Of a stretch of DNA of 28,554 bases, positions 8,157 to 16,528 are shown piece by piece. The notes under the pieces are model-generated. The model saw only the letters and a list, made by a program, of their open reading frames with translations, searched no databases and was not told the origin of the DNA. A program made the position numbers and the translations under genes. Position 1 is the first letter of the stretch. Every line of letters begins with the position of its first letter. Source of the DNA: Cryomorphaceae bacterium (GTDB lineage Bacteria; Bacteroidota; Bacteroidia; Flavobacteriales; BACL11); assembly GCA_014384505.1 (NCBI GenBank), contig JACNFT010000096.1:1-28554 (forward strand). The letters run 5' to 3'.

Positions 8157-10859
8157 ATGGATAAGTTTTCCTTTTTAGGAGCCCTACATACTGGAATGAT
8201 TGAGCAGATGTATGATAAATTCGTACAAGATCCTCAAAGTATAGAAGAAGAATGGAGTAATTTTTTTCAAGGTTTCGACTTTGCAAAAGAAGTGTATTCT
8301 GAAGAGGATATTCCTCAAATTTTTCAAAAAGAATTCAAGGTAATTAATTTGATTGATGCTTACAGGAAAAGTGGGCATTTATTTACCAAAACGAATCCTG
8401 TACGAGAAAGAAGAAAATACACACCTACACTTGATTTCAAAAATTTTGGTTTAGAAGAATCAGATTTAGAAGTTGAATTTCAAGCGGGGGAGCAAGTAGG
8501 TATCGGTCCTTCTACTTTAAAGGTGATTATTGCTCATTTGGAAAAAGTGTATTGCCAATCTATTGGTGTGGAGTATATGTATATTCGTGATTCAAAGGAA
8601 ATAGAATGGATTAAAAACAAATTGCATAAAAACTCAAATACACCAAAATTTGATGCAAGCCAAAAAAAGCATATTCTACATAAATTAAATCAGGCAGTTG
8701 CTTTTGAAAATTTTTTGCATAAGAAATTTGTTGGGCAAAAACGATTCTCATTAGAAGGAGCCGAATCCTTAATTCCGGCTTTAGATGCTTTAGTAGAACA
8801 TAGTTCGGAATTGGGTGTTGAAGAATTTGTAATGGGAATGTCACATAGGGGAAGATTAAATGTGTTGGCTAATATTTTCAATAAGACTTACAAAGAGATT
8901 TTCTCAGAATTTGAAGGAAAATTATATGAAGATAATAATATTTCTGGAGATGTGAAGTATCATTTAGGGTTTACTTCTATGCAGAAATGCAGTAACGGAA
9001 ATAACATCAAATTAAATTTAACGCCTAATCCTTCTCACTTGGAGGCGGTTGATCCTGTTGTGGAGGGAATTACAAGAGCAAAATTAGATGGTAAGTATGG
9101 AGGTGATGTTAAGAAAATACTACCTATTTTATTACATGGTGATGCAGCACTTGCTGGGCAAGGGGTTGTGTATGAAGTTATTCAAATGGCTCAGTTAGAT
9201 GGGTATCAAACGGGAGGGACAATCCACATTGCAGTAAACAATCAGGTAGGTTTTACTACAAATTATTTGGATGCTAGGTCAAGTACTTATTGTACAGATG
9301 TTGCAAAAGTAACTTTGTCGCCAGTACTGCATGTAAATGGGGATGATGTTGAGGCAGTGGTTCATACCCTAAAATTGGCAGTAGAATACAGACAAAAATA
9401 CCATAAGGATATATTTATTGATTTATTGTGTTACCGAAAATACGGACATAATGAAGGAGATGAACCAAGATTTACTCAGCCAAAATTATATGAGGCAATT
9501 TCAAAACATAAAAATCCGAGAGAGATTTATAAAGAGAAATTGATGAGTGAAGGAGTGGTGGAAGCAGGCATTGCTACAGAGTTAGAAAAAGATTTTCAAG
9601 ATTTATTGCAAGATAGATTTGCGAAAGCAAAAGAGATTAAGAAAGCAAAAATCACACGATTCTTAAAAGAAGAATGGAGTGATATAAAACGAACTTTTAC
9701 GGCTGATTTCAACGGTTCAAATGCTACAAATATAGGCAAGAAGAAGCTTAAGGAGTTGGCAAAGTTCTTGTATGATGTTCCCCAGGCAGATAAGTTATTT
9801 AAGAAAACAAGAAAGTTACTAGCAGACAGGAAAAAGATGGTAGAGGAGTCCGATTCCTTGGATTGGGCAATGGGTGAATTGTTAGCTTATGCTTCTCTTT
9901 TGGATGAAGGACATGATATCAGACTGAGTGGGCAAGATGTAGAAAGAGGAACTTTTTCACATAGACATGCTATTCTTAAAGTAGAGCAATCGGAGGAAGA
10001 GGTGTGTCCATTAAATAATATAAGTACAAGTGCAAATTTTGAAGCGTATAACTCTTTACTTTCAGAATATGGGGTGCTTGGTTTTGATTATGGGTATTCC
10101 ATATCAACCCCAAATACCTTAACAATTTGGGAAGCCCAATTTGGGGATTTCTCAAATGGAGCTCAAATTATTTTTGATCAATTTATTTCTTGTTCTGAGG
10201 ATAAATGGAAGGTGATGAGTGGTTTGGTTATGTTGTTGCCTCACGGTTATGAAGGGCAAGGAGCAGAGCATTCTTCTGCAAGATTGGAGCGTTATTTACA
10301 AATGTGTGCTAAATATAATATGCAGATTGTAAATTGTACTACTCCAGCAAACTTTTATCATGCGTTGAGAAGACAATTAAAGAGGGAATACAGAAAACCT
10401 TTATTGGTATTTACGCCTAAAAGTTTACTTAGGCATCCTAAATGTGTTTCTTCTATTTCGGATTTGGCAGACGGAAAGTTTGAAGGTATTATTGATGATA
10501 CTATTACTTCAAAGTCAGTAGATAAATTGGTGCTTTGTAGTGGGAAAATCTACTATGAATTATTGGATAGAAGAGAAAAAGAAAAATCAGAAAATATAGC
10601 TTTAGTTAGAGTAGAGCAGTTGTTTCCTTTAGATAAGCAAGGGATCAAAGAGTTGATTGAAAAATACAATGCTAAGGAGGTAATTTGGGTGCAAGAAGAA
10701 CCCCAAAATATGGGAGCTTGGACTTTTATCATGTCTGAGTTAAGAACAGTTAATATTGATGTTATTGCAAGAGAAGCTTCAGCAGCAACTGCAACTGGTT
10801 CTAGTAAAACATCAACAGCAGAACAATACGATTTAATTAATAAAGTTTTTAAAAAATAA
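8157..10859 (+). CDS. sucA: 2-oxoglutarate dehydrogenase E1 component
   Basis: Thiamine-diphosphate enzyme that decarboxylates 2-oxoglutarate and transfers the succinyl group to the lipoyl arm of E2; TCA cycle, cytosol. At 900 aa it is near the usual 900-940. The N-terminal E2-binding helix is present (SFLGALHTGMIEQMYDKF, residues 5-22), then the E1 core: MGMSHRGRLNVL at 226-236, SHLEAVDPVVEG at about 293-304, the ThDP/Mg motif HGDAALAGQG at 327-336 with NNQVGFTT at 361-368, and the pyrimidine-domain and C-terminal segments (LLPHGYEGQGAEHSSARLER; FTPKSLLRHP). sucB begins 3 nt after the stop, so the two are one transcript, driven by the box at 8126-8133. No E3 gene is in the window. Confidence 0.98.
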   Translation: MDKFSFLGALHTGMIEQMYDKFVQDPQSIEEEWSNFFQGFDFAKEVYSEEDIPQIFQKEFKVINLIDAYRKSGHLFTKTNPVRERRKYTPTLDFKNFGLEESDLEVEFQAGEQVGIGPSTLKVIIAHLEKVYCQSIGVEYMYIRDSKEIEWIKNKLHKNSNTPKFDASQKKHILHKLNQAVAFENFLHKKFVGQKRFSLEGAESLIPALDALVEHSSELGVEEFVMGMSHRGRLNVLANIFNKTYKEIFSEFEGKLYEDNNISGDVKYHLGFTSMQKCSNGNNIKLNLTPNPSHLEAVDPVVEGITRAKLDGKYGGDVKKILPILLHGDAALAGQGVVYEVIQMAQLDGYQTGGTIHIAVNNQVGFTTNYLDARSSTYCTDVAKVTLSPVLHVNGDDVEAVVHTLKLAVEYRQKYHKDIFIDLLCYRKYGHNEGDEPRFTQPKLYEAISKHKNPREIYKEKLMSEGVVEAGIATELEKDFQDLLQDRFAKAKEIKKAKITRFLKEEWSDIKRTFTADFNGSNATNIGKKKLKELAKFLYDVPQADKLFKKTRKLLADRKKMVEESDSLDWAMGELLAYASLLDEGHDIRLSGQDVERGTFSHRHAILKVEQSEEEVCPLNNISTSANFEAYNSLLSEYGVLGFDYGYSISTPNTLTIWEAQFGDFSNGAQIIFDQFISCSEDKWKVMSGLVMLLPHGYEGQGAEHSSARLERYLQMCAKYNMQIVNCTTPANFYHALRRQLKREYRKPLLVFTPKSLLRHPKCVSSISDLADGKFEGIIDDTITSKSVDKLVLCSGKIYYELLDRREKEKSENIALVRVEQLFPLDKQGIKELIEKYNAKEVIWVQEEPQNMGAWTFIMSELRTVNIDVIAREASAATATGSSKTSTAEQYDLINKVFKK

Positions 10860-10862
10860 GGC

Positions 10863-12050
10863 ATGTTATTAGAAATGAGAGTCCCAAGTCCGGGAGAATC
10901 TATATCGGAAGTAGAAATTGCAGAATGGCTAGTTGAAGATGGTGATTATGTAGAAAAAGATCAAGCTATTGCAGAGATAGATTCTGACAAAGCAACTTTA
11001 GAATTGCCAGCTGAAGAAAGTGGTACTATAAAAATTGTTGTTGGTGATGGCGAAACAGTTGCAGTAGGGGATATTGTATGTATTATTGATACTTCTGCAA
11101 AAGGAGAAGCAAAAGTAAAAGCTACTAAAGAGGTAGTTTCTGAAACTCCAAAAGCAACTGTAAAATCAGCTACAGATTTAGGTGGAGCAAAAGCTACTCC
11201 ATTAGCATCTGCTATGATTAGTGATATGGATATTTCTGCTAAACAGCTAAAAGGAACAGGAGAGGCAGGTAAAATCACTAAAAGTGATGTGTTGGGAGCA
11301 ATACAAGGCAGTTCAACTCAAGGCCCAAGAGGAACTTCTCGTAAAAAAATGTCATCCTTAAGAAGAAAAATTGCGAGCAGATTGGTTGCTGTTAAAAATG
11401 AAACAGCAATGCTTACTACTTTTAATGAAGTAGATATGACTGCAATTTTTGAAATCAGAAAGGAATATAAAGAACAATTTAAAGAGAAATATGGAGTAGG
11501 TTTAGGCTTTATGTCATTTTTTACTAAGGCGGTTACTACTGCCTTGCAAGAGTTTAAAGATGTGAACGCAATGATTGATGGAAATGAAGTAATACACCAT
11601 AATTATACGGATATTGGTATTGCGGTAAGTGCGCCAAAGGGACTAATGGTTCCTGTGGTAAGGAATGCAGAATTGATGAATTTTCAAGAAGTAGAATCGG
11701 ATATTAAGCGTTTGGCAATAAAAGCAAGAGATGGAAAAATTACAATTAATGAAATGTTAGGGGGTACTTTTACCATTACAAATGGTGGGGTGTTTGGTTC
11801 TATGCTTTCTACTCCTATTATTAACCCTCCTCAATCTGCAATTTTAGGAATGCATAATATTGTAGAACGCCCAATGGCCGTTAATGGTGAGGTAAAGATT
11901 AGACCTATTATGTATGTAGCCCTTTCCTATGATCACAGAGTTATTGACGGTAGAGAATCGGTTGGTTTCTTAGTTAGAGTAAAAGAATGTTTGGAAAATC
12001 CAACTGAACACCTTATGGGCAGTGATGTGAAAAAAACTCTGGGTTTATAA
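10863..12050 (+). CDS. sucB: Dihydrolipoyllysine succinyltransferase, E2 of 2-oxoglutarate dehydrogenase
   Basis: Forms the core of the 2-oxoglutarate dehydrogenase complex and transfers succinyl from its lipoyl group to CoA. The 395-aa protein has a single lipoyl domain (about 1-77; lipoyl-lysine K43 in [13 protein letters not shown]), an Ala/Lys-rich linker, the peripheral subunit-binding domain (about 111-147, [13 protein letters not shown] then GAGKI-like [11 protein letters not shown]) and the catalytic domain ending with [12 protein letters not shown], where H358 and D362 are the catalytic pair. Length and single lipoyl domain fit SucB. The start is ATG at 10863; a second ATG four codons later is possible. 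A hairpin at 12051-12087 follows the stop. Confidence 0.97.
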   Translation: MLLEMRVPSPGESISEVEIAEWLVEDGDYVEKDQAIAEIDSDKATLELPAEESGTIKIVVGDGETVAVGDIVCIIDTSAKGEAKVKATKEVVSETPKATVKSATDLGGAKATPLASAMISDMDISAKQLKGTGEAGKITKSDVLGAIQGSSTQGPRGTSRKKMSSLRRKIASRLVAVKNETAMLTTFNEVDMTAIFEIRKEYKEQFKEKYGVGLGFMSFFTKAVTTALQEFKDVNAMIDGNEVIHHNYTDIGIAVSAPKGLMVPVVRNAELMNFQEVESDIKRLAIKARDGKITINEMLGGTFTITNGGVFGSMLSTPIINPPQSAILGMHNIVERPMAVNGEVKIRPIMYVALSYDHRVIDGRESVGFLVRVKECLENPTEHLMGSDVKKTLGL

Positions 12051-12090
12051 AACTAAAACCCCACATCAAAAGAGGTTTTCTTTAGTTCGC
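12051..12090 (+). terminator. Probable terminator after sucB
   Basis: AACTAAAACC (12051-12060) can pair with GGTTTT (12074-12079) and, past a small bulge, TTTAGTT (12081-12087). The stem is long but bulged and lacks a clean downstream T-run, so its strength is uncertain. It separates sucAB from the convergent glycosylase gene. Confidence 0.5.
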
Positions 12091-12155
12091 TTTATTATCA
12101 TTATTTCTGATTTTCAAAAAATATTAAGAAAGTTGTAGTATTATTAATAATACAT

Positions 12156-12953
12156 TTATATTAATTTCTGTTGCTTAGTACAAAACCAAGTTTTTCTAGA
12201 GTCAGAGGTTTTTTTAGATGTTACTAAATCATTTTGTTCAGTATATTTCTTGCCGTAAATTTGTAATCTAAATTTGGATGGATTAAATGGATTTTTAAAA
12301 TCTTTAAGCTCTGCTCCACCTGATTTATAACTATCATTCATTACTCCTTGTATGTTTCTTATCAAGTTAATTTTCATATCTTCATTAAGATTACCCCATT
12401 TTTCTTCCGGGTGTATTTTTGATGCGTAGAGGCTTTCTGATTTAATATAGTTACCTACACCAGGAAAATACTTTTGATCCATAATTATTGAGCAAATAGA
12501 TTTTTTTGCTTTAATTTTTGTTTCTAAATAATTTAAATGTATTTTTAAATTATATGATTTATTAAGCAGATCATAGTTAGGATTATGTTTCTCATTAAAT
12601 TGAGATTGAGTTATTATTTTCATATTTCCAAACTTCCTTACATCTCTAAAGAACATTTCGTTATTGCAATCAAAAACACGAAAATGACAATGTTTTACTA
12701 ATTCATTTGACCACCCTCCTGTCATTCCTAAATGGAAATTAAATATTTGATTATTTTCTAAATCTAAAAATATATTTTTACCAATAGTATAAGTTGGTTT
12801 AACAGTTTTTAAATTATTGCTAATATTATTGAATATATCAAAATATTTATCATGATAATATTGGGAGATAATTTCAAATTCTATCTGTTTACTTGTCAAA
12901 AAGAATTCGTTAAAATAATCTGAAGCTATTTTTACCTCTGGTCCTTCTGGCAT
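12156..12953 (-). CDS. Nei/Fpg-family DNA glycosylase without zinc-finger cysteines
   Basis: Base-excision repair glycosylase/AP lyase. The 265-aa product begins MPEGPEV, so the mature N-terminal Pro and adjacent Glu (P2, E3) are the expected catalytic pair. K59 lies in TIGKNIF (the beta-hairpin lysine), then FNFHLGMTG at 71-79 and FRDVRKFG at 102-109. The helix-two-turn-helix region is IMDQKYFPGVGNYIKSESL (157-175). At the C-terminus the usual four-Cys zinc finger is absent: residues 252-262 read DSRKTWFCTKQ, keeping the DNA-contacting Arg (R253) but only one Cys (C258). This resembles the zincless finger of NEIL1 and some viral Nei proteins. The gene is visibly AT-richer than its neighbours (9 and 11 G/C among the 60 bases of 12481-12540 and 12541-12600). 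It follows two small membrane-protein genes by 20 nt. Whether it excises oxidised purines or pyrimidines cannot be told. Confidence 0.9.
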   Translation of the reverse strand: MPEGPEVKIASDYFNEFFLTSKQIEFEIISQYYHDKYFDIFNNISNNLKTVKPTYTIGKNIFLDLENNQIFNFHLGMTGGWSNELVKHCHFRVFDCNNEMFFRDVRKFGNMKIITQSQFNEKHNPNYDLLNKSYNLKIHLNYLETKIKAKKSICSIIMDQKYFPGVGNYIKSESLYASKIHPEEKWGNLNEDMKINLIRNIQGVMNDSYKSGGAELKDFKNPFNPSKFRLQIYGKKYTEQNDLVTSKKTSDSRKTWFCTKQQKLI

Positions 12954-12973
12954 TAGTTTTTATTACGTAAATA

Positions 12974-13111
12974 TTATTTTAGATTTTTTAATTCAGGATC
13001 ATTTTGCATATCTTTTTCCTGAGATTTATGAGAATAATTTATCATATACAAAAGTCCGCATATGTAAATTGAAAAAATAATAAAACCTACTATAAGCATT
13101 CCTGAATTCAT
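12974..13111 (-). CDS. 45-aa single-span membrane protein, unknown function
   Basis: Starting at the ATG 13109-13111, the peptide begins MNSGMLIVGFIIFSIYICG and continues through one hydrophobic span (about residues 4-24) to a hydrophilic tail with alternating Lys and acidic residues (HKSQEKDMQNDPELKNLK). The frame is open 18 codons further upstream, but those overlap the gene before it in another frame, and the ATGA junction (13108-13111) joining stop and start is the usual sign of translational coupling. The tail probably faces the cytosol or periplasm without an obvious enzymatic motif. I do not recognise the family. The glycosylase gene follows after 20 nt. Confidence 0.65.
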   Translation of the reverse strand: MNSGMLIVGFIIFSIYICGLLYMINYSHKSQEKDMQNDPELKNLK

Positions 13112-13278
13112 GATTTTCTTCTTTGTCTGATGGCTATTGCAAATAACAGAATTGTTCCTGGCCAATGTGCAGAGTATTGAGCTTCTTCAGGAAGACCGTA
13201 TATATGTAAGCCAATAGAATATAGCATGCAAATAAATGCTAGAATTATAGGATAGTAAACTGCAATAAATGATTTCAT
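13108..13278 (-). CDS. 56-aa two-span membrane protein, unknown function
   Basis: Read by hand on the reverse strand from the ATG at 13276-13278 to the TGA at 13108-13110. The peptide begins MKSFIAVYYPIILAFICMLY, has a hydrophobic segment at about residues 4-26, a short loop with GLPEEAQYSAHW, a second hydrophobic segment (PGTILLFAIAI) and a basic end RQRRKS, which predicts a cytosolic C-terminus. The stop overlaps the start of the 45-aa gene (ATGA). An AAGGTG five bases before the ATG is an unusually good Shine-Dalgarno-like site for this window. No perfect TAnnTTTG box is present upstream. The 214 bases from here to korB contain the korB terminator and otherwise nothing I recognise. Confidence 0.6.
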   Translation of the reverse strand: MKSFIAVYYPIILAFICMLYSIGLHIYGLPEEAQYSAHWPGTILLFAIAIRQRRKS

Positions 13279-13430
13279 ATCTTCACCTTAATTAATTTAG
13301 GTGCTAATGTATAGATTATTAAATAAAAAAGTATGCAAAATATCAATTAATTTAGCTTTTATAGTAAACTTGTGTAGTTTTCCAAGTAGCTAAATATATT
13401 TCATAGGATAATTTTAATTCTTTAATAGAT

Positions 13431-13455
13431 AAAAACCTACTAACTGAGTGGGTTT
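13431..13455 (-). terminator. Intrinsic terminator after korB
   Basis: On the reverse strand AAACCCACT, a five-base loop and AGTAGGTTT form a 9-bp stem with one mismatch, followed by further Ts at 13431-13432. It lies about 38 nt after the korB stop at 13493. Confidence 0.7.
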
Positions 13456-13492
13456 ATTTGGCATGTGCTATTAGAATCCTAAATTTAAACTT

Positions 13493-14503
13493 TTAACTTA
13501 TAACCTCCCAGGTTTCTCCAGATTTTAATAGTTCATCTACCGTTTTGAATTTAGCATTTTCTTTTTCGTATTCTAACTGATTAAGAAGTCCCTCATCAAA
13601 GGTTTGACGGCTTACAGCTCTTATAATTCCAAGTGCAGCAGGGAATTCTGGTGGTCTCATTCTGGCTAACATAGCGTGTAAAGTAGGATCATGTTCTTTT
13701 GCATCATGCACTAAAATATCTTCCTCTGTTACATTATTTTCTCCAATAGTAACCACCTCTAATTTAAAGCCGTTAAGCACTATACCTTTTTTCATTTCTG
13801 CACCAAATAGCATTGGCTTACCATCTTCTAGTATAAGTTGTGCATTTTGTTTTACTTCTTTTCCCGTAATAGCTGCAAAGGTTTTGTCGTTAAAAATAAC
13901 ACAGTTTTGTAAAATCTCAATTAAGGAAGTTCCCCTATGTTCTTCAGCTTCAGTAAATATTTTTTGCATTAATTTTGGGTTTGTATCTACTACCCTTGCA
14001 AAGAAAGATCCTTGCGCACCTATTGCCAAATCAGAAGGAGAGAACGGCTCATCAGTTGTCCCGTGAGGATTCGATTTTGTCTTTATCCCTTTTTTGGAAG
14101 TAGGCGAAAATTGTCCTTTTGTTAGTCCGTAAATTTCATTATTAAAGAGTAAAATATTAATATCAATATTTCTTCTTAAAGCATGTATAAAATGATTTCC
14201 CCCAATAGCTAACGCATCACCATCACCAGTTATTTGCCAAACACTAAGTTTTGGGTTTGCTAATTTCACTCCTGTTGCAAAGGCAGGTGCTCTACCATGT
14301 ATCGTGTGAAACCCATAGGTATTCATGTAGTATGGAAAACGAGACGAACAGCCTATTCCTGAGATGAAAACAAAATCTTCCTTCTTTTTTCCCAGAGCAG
14401 GTAATGCTTTTTGCATGGCTCTCAATATAGTATAATCCCCACAGCCTGGGCACCATCTAACCTCTTGATCACTTGTAAAATCTTTATTTGTTAAATGCTC
14501 CAT
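13493..14503 (-). CDS. korB: 2-oxoacid:ferredoxin oxidoreductase beta subunit
   Basis: Thiamine-diphosphate subunit of a CoA-dependent 2-oxoacid:ferredoxin oxidoreductase, probably using 2-oxoglutarate. The 336-aa protein has WCPGCGDY at 17-24 and GIGCSSR at 49-55, giving C18, C21 and C52, and a further C201 in NCVIFNDK: four cysteines placed as expected for the single [4Fe-4S] cluster of KorB-type proteins. The ThDP/Mg motif is GDGDALAIGGNHFIH at 93-107, followed by NNEIYGLTKGQ at 121-131. It begins one base after the korA stop, so the two are translated from one message. The substrate call rests on similarity to KorAB of Bacteroidota and is less certain than the family. Confidence 0.93.
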   Translation of the reverse strand: MEHLTNKDFTSDQEVRWCPGCGDYTILRAMQKALPALGKKKEDFVFISGIGCSSRFPYYMNTYGFHTIHGRAPAFATGVKLANPKLSVWQITGDGDALAIGGNHFIHALRRNIDINILLFNNEIYGLTKGQFSPTSKKGIKTKSNPHGTTDEPFSPSDLAIGAQGSFFARVVDTNPKLMQKIFTEAEEHRGTSLIEILQNCVIFNDKTFAAITGKEVKQNAQLILEDGKPMLFGAEMKKGIVLNGFKLEVVTIGENNVTEEDILVHDAKEHDPTLHAMLARMRPPEFPAALGIIRAVSRQTFDEGLLNQLEYEKENAKFKTVDELLKSGETWEVIS

Positions 14504-14504
14504 A

Positions 14505-16346
14505 TTATTTTGATAATAAGGTTTTAAAATGGGATTCTAATTCGCTTGTCGTAAATGGAAACCCTTGTATTTTATTGTACTGATGAAAAATAGTTCCTTG
14601 GAAATTCATTCTTAGGTAATTAGCAAACTGCCCAGAATTTAACTCACAAACAATAATATTTTTGTATTTACTAAATATTTCTGCTGTATTTTTAGGCAAT
14701 GGGTTTATATAGTTGAATTGACATAAAGCAATCTTTTCTCCTGTTTTTAACAAATTATCTACTGCTGAATATAATGATCCATGTGTCCCTCCCCAACCAA
14801 CAACTAATAAATCTCCTTCTTCTTTTCCAAATATTTCTTGATTTGGAATTATATCTGCAATTCTATTTATTTTTTCAGCTCTTATGCCAACCATTTTTTC
14901 ATGGTTTTCTGGGTCATAAGATACATTTCCGGTTATGTCTTCTTTTTCAAGTCCGCCTAACCTGTGCTCTAAGCCTTTTGTACCTGGCAAAGCTAATTTT
15001 CTGGCTAATGTTTTTTTATCTCTAGCGTAAGGTTGATATTCTTCTCCTTCAACTGCTATACTTGGATTAATTTCAGGCATATCCATTGTTGATTTTATCT
15101 TCCAAGGTTCAGCACCATTTCCTAAATACCCGTCAGAAAGTAAAACGACAGGCGTGTTGTGTTCTAATGTTATTTTGGATGCCATATATGCCCAATCAAA
15201 GCAATTCCCAGGTGTTGAACTTGCCAAAACTACTGAAGGACTTTCTCCATTTCTACCGTAAAGGGCTTGCATTAAATCCGATTGTTCTGTTTTGGTTGGT
15301 AATCCTGTTGATGGACCTCCCCTTTGGACATTAACAACTACTAACGGCAATTCTGCCATAATTGCTAATCCTAATCCTTCTGCTTTTAGGGCAAGTCCAG
15401 GTCCTGATGTTGTAGTAATGGCTAAACTTCCAGTAAAACTTGCACCAATTGCAGAACAGATCCCTGCAATTTCATCTTCTGCCTGAAAAGTTTTTACGCC
15501 TAAATTTTTATATTTTGCTAGCTCGTGTAAAATATCTGAGGCAGGAGTAATAGGATAGGATCCTAAAAATAATTCTTTATTTGCTCTTTCGGCAGCCGCT
15601 AAAAATCCCCAAGCAATGGCTTGGTTGCCCATTACATTTCTGTAAGTACCTGATTTTAAATTGGCAGATAGTACAGTGTAGGATGAAGGTAATGCCTCAA
15701 TAGTATCTGCAAAATTATACCCAGCATGCATAACCTTAATATTGGCTGCAACTACTTCAGGTTTTTTAGCAAATTTCTTCTGTAAGAATTTTTCAGTTTG
15801 GGCCATTGGTCTGTTAAACATCCAATAGACTATTCCTAAAGCAAACATATTTTTTGATCGCCCAATACTTTTCCCATCTAAGCCAGAATCTTTTAAAGCC
15901 TCTCGAGTTAATTTGGTGATTGGCGCTTGTATAATATTATATCCCTCAAAGGAATTATCCTCCAAAGGTGAAGTTTCATAGCCTGCTTTTTCTAAATCTT
16001 TTTTTGTAAACGAATCAATATTTACAATTATGGTTCCTCCTTTCTTAATCCAATTTTTATTGGCTTTTAAGGCAGCAGGATTCATAGCTACTAACACATC
16101 AGCAATATCACCTGGAGTGTTAATGTCAATTCTTCCAATATGAATTTGAAAGCCTGAAACTCCAGCAACTGTTCCTTGTGGGGCTCTAATTTCAGCAGGA
16201 TAATCCGGAAAAGTAGCCAAATCATTCCCAAGCAAAGCAGAGGTGTCCGTAAACTGAGTTCCGGTTAATTGCATCCCATCTCCTGAATCACCAGCAAATT
16301 TGATGACAACCTTTTCTAAATCAACAACCTTAGTAGTAGTATCCAT
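14505..16346 (-). CDS. korA: 2-oxoacid:ferredoxin oxidoreductase, fused gamma-alpha subunit
   Basis: A 613-aa fusion of the gamma domain (about residues 1-200; FAGDSGDGMQLTG at 17-29, APQGTVAGVSGFQI) and the alpha/pyrimidine-binding domain (from about 235; the hallmark YPITPAS at 264-270, FQAEDEIAG, TTTSGPGLALKAEG, then the C-terminal domain near 515-600). This gamma-alpha order is the regular form of the two-subunit enzyme. It oxidises a 2-oxoacid, probably 2-oxoglutarate, with CoA and passes electrons through KorB to ferredoxin. A ferredoxin gene diverges from its start 182 nt away, and a TAnnTTTG box on the reverse strand at 16376-16383 gives a leader of about 23 nt. No deletion of key motifs is seen. 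Confidence 0.94.
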   Translation of the reverse strand: MDTTTKVVDLEKVVIKFAGDSGDGMQLTGTQFTDTSALLGNDLATFPDYPAEIRAPQGTVAGVSGFQIHIGRIDINTPGDIADVLVAMNPAALKANKNWIKKGGTIIVNIDSFTKKDLEKAGYETSPLEDNSFEGYNIIQAPITKLTREALKDSGLDGKSIGRSKNMFALGIVYWMFNRPMAQTEKFLQKKFAKKPEVVAANIKVMHAGYNFADTIEALPSSYTVLSANLKSGTYRNVMGNQAIAWGFLAAAERANKELFLGSYPITPASDILHELAKYKNLGVKTFQAEDEIAGICSAIGASFTGSLAITTTSGPGLALKAEGLGLAIMAELPLVVVNVQRGGPSTGLPTKTEQSDLMQALYGRNGESPSVVLASSTPGNCFDWAYMASKITLEHNTPVVLLSDGYLGNGAEPWKIKSTMDMPEINPSIAVEGEEYQPYARDKKTLARKLALPGTKGLEHRLGGLEKEDITGNVSYDPENHEKMVGIRAEKINRIADIIPNQEIFGKEEGDLLVVGWGGTHGSLYSAVDNLLKTGEKIALCQFNYINPLPKNTAEIFSKYKNIIVCELNSGQFANYLRMNFQGTIFHQYNKIQGFPFTTSELESHFKTLLSK

Positions 16347-16375
16347 TATTCGTTTTTAGCAAAAATTTACGTTAG

Positions 16376-16383
16376 CAAAAGTA
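16376..16383 (-). promoter_or_regulatory. -7 box for korA-korB
   Basis: The top strand reads CAAAAGTA, which is TACTTTTG on the coding strand and matches TAnnTTTG. It ends 30 nt before the korA ATG. No clear -33 TTG is seen. Confidence 0.5.
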
Positions 16384-16485
16384 CAAACCTTAGCTATAAC
16401 ATGTACGGATTTCTATGATTATTTTACCATTCAGTTATAATAAAGATAAATTATTTTGAGATGTTATTACTCCCAAAAAAAGTTA

Positions 16486-16493
16486 TATTTTTG
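16486..16493 (+). promoter_or_regulatory. -7 box for the ferredoxin gene
   Basis: TATTTTTG matches TAnnTTTG and lies 36 nt before the ferredoxin ATG at 16529. The intervening leader includes a low-complexity run of AATT repeats (16501-16520). A -33 TTG at standard distance is not evident. Confidence 0.5.
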
Positions 16494-16528
16494 TAAACAG
16501 ATAATTAATTAATTAATATAAAAATAAC

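Noticed and set aside
13288..13355. Repeated AATTAATTTAG near 13290 and 13345
   Set aside because: Low-complexity AT sequence of 11 bases, expected by chance here; no link to the ends of the cassette.
13308..13394. A 28-codon plus-strand frame in the korB-side intergenic region
   Set aside because: Short, no promoter box or ribosome site, and no hydrophobic or conserved pattern; random at this AT content.
13493..16346. korAB as pyruvate:ferredoxin oxidoreductase
   Set aside because: The two-subunit gamma-alpha plus beta form, with a single cluster in beta and no delta ferredoxin domain, fits KorAB better; but substrate is not proven.
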